DNA of 64,000 nt from Paeniroseomonas aquatica (GTDB lineage Bacteria > Pseudomonadota > Alphaproteobacteria > Acetobacterales > Acetobacteraceae): positions 36,810 to 100,809 of the forward strand of contig NZ_JAUFPN010000204.1 of NCBI RefSeq assembly GCF_030409335.1. Reading direction: 5' to 3'. The notes under the pieces are model-generated. The model was given only the letters and a program-made list of their open reading frames with translations, was not told the DNA's origin and ran no database searches. This document shows positions 34,508 through 42,054 of this stretch, one piece after another; positions within the stretch are counted from its first letter, which is position 1; every line of letters begins with the position of its first letter. The position numbers were made by a program, and so were the translations under genes.

Positions 34508-37021
34508 TTGGACGCGGTCTCCCCGCTCGACGAGATGGTCGATGGCGCCGGCGGCTTCCGGCCGCAGTGGCGCAGCCTGCTCGGCGCCCTGGCCGACCTC
34601 GGCCGGGAGGCGCTGGCCGAGCGGGCGGTGCTGCTCGACCGCTTCTTCGCCGACGAGGGGGTGACCAGCCTGCTGGCCAACCCCGCGGCGCCGGACCGGC
34701 CGGCCGCCTGGCGCTGCGACCCCATCCCGCTGATCCTGCCGCCAGCCGAATTCGACACGCTCGAGGCCGGGCTGGCGCAGCGCGCGACGCTGCTGGAGGC
34801 GGTGCTGCAGGATGTCTACGGGCCGCAGCACCTGCTGGCCGAGGGATTGCTGCCGCCGGCGCTGGTCCATGCCAACCCGGCCTTCCTGCGGCCCTGCCGC
34901 GACCCGGTGGCGGGGCGGGCGGGGCCGCTGCTGCACCTCTATGCCGCCGACCTGGCGCGGGCGCCGGATGGCGCCTGGCGGGTGGTCGCCGACCGCACCG
35001 CGGTGCCGACCGGCATCGCCCATGTGCTGGAGAACCGCCGGGCGCTGTCGCGGCACATGCCGGAGTTCCTCCGCGCCCGTGACCTGCGCCAGCACGGCCC
35101 CTTCTTCGACATCTGGCAGGATGCGCTGCAGCGGCTGGCACCCGGGGGGGCGGGCGGCAATCCCGGCGTCGCGCTGCTGACCACCGGGCATACCAACCCG
35201 CTGTGGTTCGAGCATGTCATCCTCTCGCGCGAGCTGTCCTGCGCCCTGGTCGAGGGGGGCGACCTCACGGTCCGCGACGGCGTGCTCTACCTGAAGACGC
35301 TGCGCGGGCTGCAGCGCGTCGAGGTGCTGCTGCGGCGCCAGGACGGGCGGATGATGGATCCGCTCGAGCTCGAATCCAGCATGGCGCACGGCGTTTCCGG
35401 CCTGCTGGACGCGGCGCGGTCCGGGGCGGTGAAGATCGTCAACGACCCCGGCAGCGGCTTCGCCGAGGCGCCGGGGCTGGCCGCCTTCCTGCCGGCGCTG
35501 GCGCCGCGGCTGCTGGGGGAGGCGCTGCTGCTGCGCGGGGCGCGGACGCTGTGGCTGGGCGACCCGGCGGCGCGGGCGCTGGTGGGCGGCGACCTTGGCC
35601 CCTGGCTGGTCCGCCGCGCGGTGGACGGCACCGTGCCCTCGGTGCGGCCGGCGACGCTGGATGCGGCGGCGCGGGCGGCGCTGCTGCACCGGGTGCTGGC
35701 GGCGCCGCAGGACTACGCCGTCTCTGAGGTGCTCGCGCCCTCGGTCGCGCCCTGCGTCGGCCCGGCCGGGCTGGAGCCGCGGCCGGTCATGCTGCGGGTC
35801 TTCCTGGTGTTCGACGGCAGCCGCTGGCGGGCGCTGCAGGGCGGGCTGGCCCGGGTGATGGGCAGCGGCACCCTCTCCAAGGACGTCTGGGTGCCGGCCG
35901 AGGAGGGCGCCGCCATCCAGGGCCCGGGCGGGCTGGTGGTGCCGGCGCTGGCGATCCGGCGGACCTCGGGCGACCTGCCCAGCCGGGTCGCCGACAACTT
36001 CTTCTGGCTCGGCCGCTACCTGGAACGGCTGGAAAGCGCCGCCCGGCTGCTGCGGGCCAGCGGCAGCCGGCTGGCCCGGCCGACGCCGACGCCGCGCGAG
36101 CTGGCCGAGCTGAAAAGCCTGTCCGCCTGCCTGGTGCGGGCGGAGCTGCTGGACCCGGAGGTGGCCGAGGGCGGCGCGACCGGGCTGGGCAGCCGGCCGC
36201 TGGCCCGGGCGCTGGTGCAGGCGATGCGGGAGGGCGGGCCGGTGCTCGGGCTGGTCGGCAAGGTCTCGCGGATGACCGACCTGCTGCGCGACCGGCTGAC
36301 CGGCGAGATGCAGCTCGCTCTGCACCACGGCCTGCGCGACCTGGCGGCGCTGCTGCGGCCCGGCCCGGCGGCTCGGGAGGAGGCCCAGGGGCTCGAGCAG
36401 CTGGCCGAGGCGAGCCATGCGGTGCTCTCCTTCGCCGCGACCGTCGCCGGGCTGGCGGCGGAGAACATGGTGCGCGGCGGCGGCCGGCTGTTCCTCGACC
36501 TCGGCCGCCGGGTGGAGCGGGCCCAGGCGATCGTCGCCGAGCTGGCCCGGGTGCTCGACCAGCCGGGGGCGGCGAGCCAGCCGGCGCGGCTGGAACCCGG
36601 GCTGCGGCTGGCGTTGGAGCTGCGGGATTCGGTCATCACCTACCGCAGCCGCTACCTGACCGTGCTGCAGGCGGCGCCGGTGCTGGATCTCGTGCTGGCC
36701 GACGAGGGCAATCCGCGCGGCCTGGCCTTCCAGCTGGCGACGGCGCGGGACATGCTGGTCGACCTGGACGGTGATGCCGGGTCGCCGCTGGCGGCGGCGG
36801 CCGACCAATTGCTGGAGGAAGCGCGGGGCATGGTGCGGGAGGTGGCGACGGCCACGGTGCAGGCGGAGGCGGCGATGCGCCTGCCGCCGCGGCTGCGGGC
36901 GATGGAGGGGGCGATGGCGGCGCTGTCGAACCGCATCGCCCGGCGCTACTTCACCCTGCTGCCGGCGGCCCACAGCCTCGGCCCGGCGGCCCCCGGCGGC
37001 CGGCTGCGCGGCGCCGCGTGA
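34508..37021 (+). CDS. Circularly permuted ATP-grasp plus alpha-E domain fusion protein
   Basis: An 837-residue protein. Residues 1-480 are the circularly permuted ATP-grasp region (VLQDVYGPQHLLAEGLLPPALVHANPAFLRPC, GHTNPLWFEHVILSRELSCALVEGGDLTV). From about 490 the alpha-E helical domain begins with SRVADNFFWLGRYLERLESAARL and runs to the end. In many genomes these are two genes; here they are fused. ATP-grasp enzymes make amide bonds through acyl-phosphates. The TTG start lies 2 bp after the previous stop, with an ATG eight codons inside as alternative. It overlaps the next gene by 4 bases. Confidence 0.92.
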   Translation: MDAVSPLDEMVDGAGGFRPQWRSLLGALADLGREALAERAVLLDRFFADEGVTSLLANPAAPDRPAAWRCDPIPLILPPAEFDTLEAGLAQRATLLEAVLQDVYGPQHLLAEGLLPPALVHANPAFLRPCRDPVAGRAGPLLHLYAADLARAPDGAWRVVADRTAVPTGIAHVLENRRALSRHMPEFLRARDLRQHGPFFDIWQDALQRLAPGGAGGNPGVALLTTGHTNPLWFEHVILSRELSCALVEGGDLTVRDGVLYLKTLRGLQRVEVLLRRQDGRMMDPLELESSMAHGVSGLLDAARSGAVKIVNDPGSGFAEAPGLAAFLPALAPRLLGEALLLRGARTLWLGDPAARALVGGDLGPWLVRRAVDGTVPSVRPATLDAAARAALLHRVLAAPQDYAVSEVLAPSVAPCVGPAGLEPRPVMLRVFLVFDGSRWRALQGGLARVMGSGTLSKDVWVPAEEGAAIQGPGGLVVPALAIRRTSGDLPSRVADNFFWLGRYLERLESAARLLRASGSRLARPTPTPRELAELKSLSACLVRAELLDPEVAEGGATGLGSRPLARALVQAMREGGPVLGLVGKVSRMTDLLRDRLTGEMQLALHHGLRDLAALLRPGPAAREEAQGLEQLAEASHAVLSFAATVAGLAAENMVRGGGRLFLDLGRRVERAQAIVAELARVLDQPGAASQPARLEPGLRLALELRDSVITYRSRYLTVLQAAPVLDLVLADEGNPRGLAFQLATARDMLVDLDGDAGSPLAAAADQLLEEARGMVREVATATVQAEAAMRLPPRLRAMEGAMAALSNRIARRYFTLLPAAHSLGPAAPGGRLRGAA

Positions 37022-37914
37022 TCTACCGGGTCCGCCACACCACGCGATACGCCTATGGCAGCACGGTCGACCTCGCCGCGCATTTGCTGCACCTGACGCC
37101 CCGCGCCCTGCCGGGGCAGCGGGTGCTGGAGGCGGCGATCATCGCCGAGCCGGCGGCCTCCCGCCTGCGGGCGGCGATCGACCACTTCGGCAACCACGTG
37201 ACCTGGCTGTTCGTCGACACCCCGCATGCCGCCTTCGAGGTGACCGGCGACGCGACCGTCGAGGTCGGCTTCGCGCTGCCGCCGCCGGCGGCCGGGACCC
37301 TGCCCTGGGAGGAGGTGGCGGCGCTGGCCCGGGCGGGCGGGCCGGCGGCCTGGCAGGCGGCGGAGTTCACCTTCGAGAGTCCGATGGTCCAGGTGGAAGC
37401 CGCCGCGGGGGAGTATGCCGCCGCCAGCTTCCCGCCCGGGCGGCCGGTGCTGGAGGGGCTGCTCGAGCTCAATGCCCGGATCCGCCGGGAACTCACCTAC
37501 CGCTCCGGCGTCACCGATCTCGCCACGCCGGTGCGCGAGGTGCTGCGGCGGCGGGAGGGGGTCTGCCAGGACTTCTCCCACCTGATGATCAGCGCGCTGC
37601 GGGCGCTCGGCCTGCCGGCGCGCTACGTCTCGGGCTATATCCGGACCTATCCGCCGCCGGGCCAGCCGCGGCGGCGCGGCACCGACCAGTCGCATGCCTG
37701 GGTCGGCGCCTGGCTGGGCCCCGCGCATGGCTGGGTCGACCTCGACCCCACCAATGGCGTGGTGGTGCGGGAGGAGCATCTGGTGGTCGGCTGGGGCCGC
37801 GACTACGCCGATGTCAGCCCGGTGAGCGGCGTGGTGCTGGGCGGCGGGGCGCACCGGCTGAGCATCGCGGTCGACCTCGAGCCGCTGGAGGCGACGGCCG
37901 GGGCCTCGGGCTAG
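37018..37914 (+). CDS. Transglutaminase-like cysteine peptidase family protein
   Basis: A 298-residue protein starting at a GTG that overlaps the previous stop (GTGA). An N-terminal beta domain (IYRVRHTTRYAYGSTVDLAAHLLHLTPR) is followed by the papain-like core with C183 (REGVCQDFSHLM), H226 (DQSHAWVGAW) and D243 (VDLDPTNG). All triad residues are present. It is the short partner of the DUF2126 transglutaminase in this operon and probably hydrolyses or transfers peptide amide bonds in the cytoplasm, as no signal peptide is seen. Confidence 0.93.
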   Translation: MIYRVRHTTRYAYGSTVDLAAHLLHLTPRALPGQRVLEAAIIAEPAASRLRAAIDHFGNHVTWLFVDTPHAAFEVTGDATVEVGFALPPPAAGTLPWEEVAALARAGGPAAWQAAEFTFESPMVQVEAAAGEYAAASFPPGRPVLEGLLELNARIRRELTYRSGVTDLATPVREVLRRREGVCQDFSHLMISALRALGLPARYVSGYIRTYPPPGQPRRRGTDQSHAWVGAWLGPAHGWVDLDPTNGVVVREEHLVVGWGRDYADVSPVSGVVLGGGAHRLSIAVDLEPLEATAGASG

Positions 37915-38024
37915 CGCCGGCGGCGGCCGGCGCCGCAATGGAACTCGCCCGGCGCGGCTGCGTCCTGCCCGCGTTCCCCGGTGCGACGACGGGGCCCATT
38001 CCCCCGCCGACCGAGGAGGTTCCG

Positions 38025-39113
38025 ATGAAGCTGTTCCGTTGCCAGGCCTGCGATCAGGTCCTGTACTTCGAGAATATCCGCTGCGAGCGGTCCGGCCACG
38101 CGCTGGGTTACATGCCGGAGCTCACGACGCTGTCGGCGCTGGAGCCCGGCACGGGGGAGGACTGGCAGCCGCTCGCCCAGCCGGGCGCCAGCGTGAGGCT
38201 CTGCAGCAACGCGGCCTACGACGCCTGCAACTGGCTGGTCGCCTCCGATGCGGCCGAGACGCTCTGCGCCGCCTGTCGGCACAACCGGGTGGTGCCGGAC
38301 CTGTCGGTCCCGACCAATCTGCAGGCCTGGCAGCGCTGGCAGGTGGCCTTGCACCGGTTGATCTACAGCCTGCGCCGGCTGGGCCTGCCGCTGGCCAACC
38401 GGCTGGACGATCCGGCGCATGGCCTGGTCTTCGACGTACTGGCCGACCCCGAGGGCGGGCCGAAGGTGCTGACCGGCCATGACGAGGGGGTGATCACGCT
38501 GGCGCTGAGCGAGGCCGACGATGCCGAGCGGGAGCGGCGGCGGACCGCGATGGGCGAGCCCTACCGCACCCTGCTGGGCCATATGCGGCACGAGACCGGG
38601 CACCACTACTGGGACCTGCTGGTGCGCGACGCCGGGCAGCTCGCGGAGTGCCGGGCGGTCTTCGGCGACGACAGCCAGGACTACAACGCCGCGTTGAAGA
38701 CTCACTATGCGAATGGTGCCCCGGCCGAGTGGCAATCCGCCTTCGTCAGCGCCTACGCCACCGCGCATCCCTGGGAGGACTTCGCCGAGACCTGGGCGCA
38801 CTACCTCCACATCATTGACACCCTCGAGATGGCTGGGGCATTTGGCTTAACACTTCATCCACAATTGCCCGACATGAGCGCGGTCGGGGAGGCGGCCGCG
38901 GCCCGGGTCCTGGCCGCCGAGGTGGATTTCGACCCTTACGGGCCGGTCGACATCGAGACCCTGATCGATGCCTGGCTGCCCCTGACCTACGCCGTGAACA
39001 GCCTCAACCGCTGCATGGGCGCCGCGGATCTCTATCCCTTCGTCCTCTCTGCTCCCGCCATCGCCAAGCTTGACTACATCCACCGGCTGGTGCGTCGCTG
39101 CAAAGCGGGTTGA
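38025..39113 (+). CDS. Putative zinc metallopeptidase with Cys-rich N-terminus
   Basis: A 362-residue protein with a GAGGAGG ribosome site. The N-terminal 90 residues are a zinc-ribbon-like segment (C6/C9, C20, C60, C81/C84). The catalytic motif GHMRHETGHHYWD gives H189, E190 and H193, and a later HPWEDFAETWAHYLHIID gives the likely third ligand. This fits a PF15887-type putative zinc-binding peptidase. It follows the transglutaminase set by 110 bp, where related operons often have the Anbu proteasome homologue. Near the 3' end the codon use shifts: an AT-rich run at 38840-38870 has a rare TTA leucine codon. Confidence 0.88.
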   Translation: MKLFRCQACDQVLYFENIRCERSGHALGYMPELTTLSALEPGTGEDWQPLAQPGASVRLCSNAAYDACNWLVASDAAETLCAACRHNRVVPDLSVPTNLQAWQRWQVALHRLIYSLRRLGLPLANRLDDPAHGLVFDVLADPEGGPKVLTGHDEGVITLALSEADDAERERRRTAMGEPYRTLLGHMRHETGHHYWDLLVRDAGQLAECRAVFGDDSQDYNAALKTHYANGAPAEWQSAFVSAYATAHPWEDFAETWAHYLHIIDTLEMAGAFGLTLHPQLPDMSAVGEAAAARVLAAEVDFDPYGPVDIETLIDAWLPLTYAVNSLNRCMGAADLYPFVLSAPAIAKLDYIHRLVRRCKAG

Positions 39114-39262
39114 CGGAAATTAATGCCTTACAGGGCGGTCAAGTTATGGAACCGAAACCAAGCACAGTTTTTGGGATAAGGTTTCAGAACCGTCGATATG
39201 TCTTGGGTGAATGGGGGGCGTCACATTACAACCTATAAGTGAACGGCAAAGCTAGACACGAC
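39114..39262. other. 149-bp AT-rich gap upstream of the QueD-like gene
   Basis: This is far more AT-rich than the rest of the window. It holds an inverted repeat GAAACC (39154-39159) / GGTTTC (39180-39185) and no good ribosome site at either possible start of the next gene (GTG 39239, ATG 39263). A promoter is likely here. I see no preQ1 riboswitch. Confidence 0.45.
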
Positions 39263-39661
39263 ATGATCGAGACATTCCGCGAATTCACCTTCGAGGCCGC
39301 CCACCAGACACCCCCCTACTCGGGGTTGCATGGCCACTCATTCCTTGTTCGCATCTATATGCGGGGCGAGCCCGACCCCAGGTTCGGCTGGTCGCACAAC
39401 CAGTACGACGTGGAGCCGGTGGTGGAGATGGTTCGCCGCGAAATCGACCAGCGTTACCTCAACGACGTGCCCGGCCTCGCCGTCCCGACCCTCGAGAACG
39501 TCACCCTCTGGCTGTGGAACCGCTTCGCCCAGAAGATCGCCGGGCTGCACCGGGTGACCGTGCAGCGCGGCCAGCCGGGCCAGGTGGAGGGCTGCACCTA
39601 CGAGCCGCCCGGGGTGCTCGAGGCGCCGTTGCGCGCCGCGGTCCGGGAAGCCGTCGCATGA
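39263..39661 (+). CDS. QueD-like (6-pyruvoyl-tetrahydropterin synthase fold) protein lacking catalytic Cys/His
   Basis: A 132-residue T-fold protein. The zinc triad is intact: H14 in TFEAAHQ, and H23 and H25 in GLHGHSF. In E. coli QueD the segment before HGH contains the catalytic Cys (KCGRLHGH); here it reads PYSGLHGH with no Cys or Glu. The partner histidine in LDHHYLND is replaced in IDQRYLND. The general PTPS length and E109 are kept. It may act on a different pterin or bind without turning over. The start codon of folE overlaps its stop (ATGA), so a pterin link is firm. Confidence 0.85.
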   Translation: MIETFREFTFEAAHQTPPYSGLHGHSFLVRIYMRGEPDPRFGWSHNQYDVEPVVEMVRREIDQRYLNDVPGLAVPTLENVTLWLWNRFAQKIAGLHRVTVQRGQPGQVEGCTYEPPGVLEAPLRAAVREAVA

Positions 39662-40326
39662 GCGTCGCCCTGCACCGGCTGCGCCAGCCGCAGCGCGCCA
39701 ACGAGGCGCTCGACACCCCGCTGACCGCGGCCGAGCAGGCCGCCATGGTCGGCGCCGCCGCGGCGAAGCTCGAGGAGCTCTTCGACATCCTGCGGGTCGA
39801 CCACCGCAACGACCACAATACCCGCGACACCCCGCGGCGGGTGGCCCGGATGTACATCGAGGAGCTGATGGCCGGCCGCTTCGCCGAGCCGCCTTCGATC
39901 ACCGAGTTCGACAACGTCCAGCGCTTCAACGAGCTGATCGTCATCGGGCCGATCACCCTGCGCTCGACCTGCGCCCACCACCTGATGCCGATCTACGGCG
40001 AGGCCTATATCGGCGTGCTGCCGGCGGCCGACGGCAAGATCATCGGCCTGTCGAAATACGACCGCATCGTCGAGCATTTCGGCGCCCGGCTGCAGATCCA
40101 GGAGGAGCTGGTCCAGCAGATCGGCGATTTCATCTGGCAGCGGACGGCGCCGCAGGGACTGGCGGTGCGGATCAGCGCGGTGCACATGTGCCGAACCCAG
40201 CGCGGCGTGCGCGGCAGCCATCAGGGCCGGATGGTGACCAGCGCCTACTTCGGCACCATGGCGGAGGACCCGGAGCGCAAGCAGGAATTCCTGACGGAAT
40301 GCCTGGCGCTCGGCAAGTCCGGCTAG
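39658..40326 (+). CDS. folE: GTP cyclohydrolase I
   Basis: A 222-residue protein with the zinc ligands C105 and H108 (STCAHHLMPI) and C178 (VHMCRTQRGVRGS), and the active-site run IVIGPITLRSTCAHH. It converts GTP to 7,8-dihydroneopterin triphosphate, the first step to folate, tetrahydropterins and queuosine. The overlap with the QueD-like gene suggests the pair makes one pterin product, though the partner's missing catalytic residues leave that product open. Confidence 0.95.
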   Translation: MSVALHRLRQPQRANEALDTPLTAAEQAAMVGAAAAKLEELFDILRVDHRNDHNTRDTPRRVARMYIEELMAGRFAEPPSITEFDNVQRFNELIVIGPITLRSTCAHHLMPIYGEAYIGVLPAADGKIIGLSKYDRIVEHFGARLQIQEELVQQIGDFIWQRTAPQGLAVRISAVHMCRTQRGVRGSHQGRMVTSAYFGTMAEDPERKQEFLTECLALGKSG

Positions 40327-40330
40327 TGCG

Positions 40331-41365
40331 GTGCACCGCCCTTCCGGGCGCGGCCTGACCTTCCTGCGGCAGGCCCGCCTGCCGGGACCCGGCTGGCCGG
40401 GGCGTGCCGCGGCGGCCCTGGCCGGGCGGGCGCCCCCCGACCCCGCCGGTCCTGCGGCGCCGGCGGTGCCCCTGGCCGGGCCGCACCCGCTGGCCGCCGG
40501 CGTCGGCATCGCCCTGGCGGGCTTCCTGGTGCTGGCCGGGCAGGATGCGACCATCAAGCTGCTGGCCGCCACCCTGGCGCTGCCGCTGATCCTGGCGGTG
40601 CGCAGCCTGGCCATCCTGCTGCTCAGCCTGGCGCTCGGCGGCCGGCCGCTGCTGCGCGCCGTCTTCACCAGCCGGGTGCGGTGGCTGCTGCTGCGCCGCG
40701 CCGTCGTCAACCTCGGGGCCTGGAGCGCCTATTTCAGCGCGGCCCGCAGCCTGCCGCTGGGCCAGCTCGCCTCCTTCCAGTTCCTTGCGCCGCTGATCGT
40801 GGTGCTCTCGGCCGGCTGGATGCTCGGCGAGCACAGCCGCCTGCGGCACCGGCTCCTGGTGGTGCTCGGGACCAGCGGGGCGCTGGTGAGCGGCGGGTCG
40901 CTGGGCTTCGAGGCCGACCCGGCGCTGCTGCTGGCGCTGATCGCCGCGGTGCTCTGGGCCTATGCGGTGCTGCTGACCCGGCGGATCGCACGGACCGAGG
41001 GGCCGCTGGTCCAGCTCACGGCGACGCACCTGCTGTTCCTCGCGGTGCTGGGGCCGCTGGCGCTGAGCGCGCCGGTCGCGCCGGCCCTGGATCAGGTGCC
41101 GCTGCTGCTGCTGGCCGGGCTGCTCGGCGGAGCCGGACAATTCGCGCTGTTCACGGCAGCGCGATCAGTTCCCGCGCCGATTATGGCGCCGCTTGAATAC
41201 ACATCTCTGCTGTGGAATTTCATCCTTGGGTATATGCTCTGGCGGAATGTGCCTGGGCCGGCCTTCGTGATCGGGGCCGGGCTGATTGCCTTGAGCTGCT
41301 TCGGCATGCTGGCCGGGCTGCGGGGCGGCATGGTGACGAGACTGGTCCGTGGCGGCGACCGATGA
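40331..41365 (+). CDS. EamA-family (DMT) transporter
   Basis: A 344-residue inner-membrane protein with two EamA repeats and about ten membrane segments. The second repeat carries SVPAPIMAPLEYTSLLWNFILGYMLWRNVPGP, the usual end of this drug/metabolite exporter family. The first about 50 residues are Pro/Ala/Arg-rich and unlike the family, so the true start may be further in. It begins 4 bp after folE and its stop overlaps the next start. The substrate is unknown. Confidence 0.87.
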   Translation: MHRPSGRGLTFLRQARLPGPGWPGRAAAALAGRAPPDPAGPAAPAVPLAGPHPLAAGVGIALAGFLVLAGQDATIKLLAATLALPLILAVRSLAILLLSLALGGRPLLRAVFTSRVRWLLLRRAVVNLGAWSAYFSAARSLPLGQLASFQFLAPLIVVLSAGWMLGEHSRLRHRLLVVLGTSGALVSGGSLGFEADPALLLALIAAVLWAYAVLLTRRIARTEGPLVQLTATHLLFLAVLGPLALSAPVAPALDQVPLLLLAGLLGGAGQFALFTAARSVPAPIMAPLEYTSLLWNFILGYMLWRNVPGPAFVIGAGLIALSCFGMLAGLRGGMVTRLVRGGDR

Positions 41366-41379
41366 GACGGAGAGACGGG

Positions 41380-41949
41380 ATGTCTGTGGCGCGGCGGCAG
41401 TTGATACGGGGTTTCGGCCTAGCCGGCGCCGGCGCCTGGGCGGGCCAGGCGCGGATCGCCGTGGCACAGCCGGCGGGTGGTTCCGCGGTGCCGGCGGCGC
41501 CCACGACCGGACCGCTGGCGGAACCGGCCGGGCGGGTGATCCTGGCCATCACCGGCAAGATCGCGATCACCAACGACGGTGACGCGGCGAAATTCGACCG
41601 CCCCATGCTCGAGGCGCTCGGCATGGCCAGCTTCACCACCGTGACGCCCTGGTACGATGGCGCGGTGACCTTCGAGGGCGTGCCGATGACCCGCCTGCTG
41701 CAGCGTGTCGGCGCGCAGGGCGAGACGGTGCAGGCGGTGGCGCTGAACGACTACTCGACCGAGATCCCGGTGGCCGACTTCGCCCGCTGGGGGGTCATGC
41801 TCGCGCTCAAGCGCGACGGCAACTACCTGACGATCCGCGACAAGGGGCCGCTGTTCATCGTCTACCCCTACGACACCAATGCGGAACTCCGCTCGCCGCG
41901 CTATTATGGCCGCTCGGCTTGGCAGGTTGCCAGACTGGTGGTCCGCTGA
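41380..41949 (+). CDS. Exported sulfite-oxidase-fold (SUOX-like) protein without cysteine
   Basis: A 189-residue protein with a twin-arginine-type signal (ARRQLIRGFGLAGAGAWAG, cleavage near VAQ). The mature part has the motifs of the oxidoreductase molybdopterin-binding fold: VTPWYDGAVTFEGVPMTRLLQRVGA, KRDGNYLTIRDKGPLFIVYPYD and YYGRSAWQVARLVV. It contains no cysteine, so the usual Mo-ligating residue is missing and it may sense rather than catalyse. ATG at 41380 has GGAGAGACGGG upstream; ATG 41362, overlapping the EamA stop, is the alternative. It precedes a GGDEF-EAL gene. Confidence 0.82.
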   Translation: MSVARRQLIRGFGLAGAGAWAGQARIAVAQPAGGSAVPAAPTTGPLAEPAGRVILAITGKIAITNDGDAAKFDRPMLEALGMASFTTVTPWYDGAVTFEGVPMTRLLQRVGAQGETVQAVALNDYSTEIPVADFARWGVMLALKRDGNYLTIRDKGPLFIVYPYDTNAELRSPRYYGRSAWQVARLVVR

Positions 41950-42054
41950 CCCAGGATCGGCTCGACATGATCCCCCCGCGCTGCGGCCTTGCCGCCTGGT
42001 CCTCTGCCCCGCCCGGACCGCCCCGCGGACCGGTCGCGGCCGGGCGCTGACGCC

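Noticed and set aside
29964..35141. A very long minus-strand open frame across the transglutaminase operon
   Set aside because: It is antisense to three clear genes, is Pro/Arg/Gly-rich without domains and results from high GC. Only its downstream end, the cyclase gene at 29964-30656, is real.
39114..39262. A preQ1 riboswitch before the QueD-like gene
   Set aside because: The region is AT-rich with one short inverted repeat, but I could not find the conserved preQ1 core or a stem overlapping a ribosome site.
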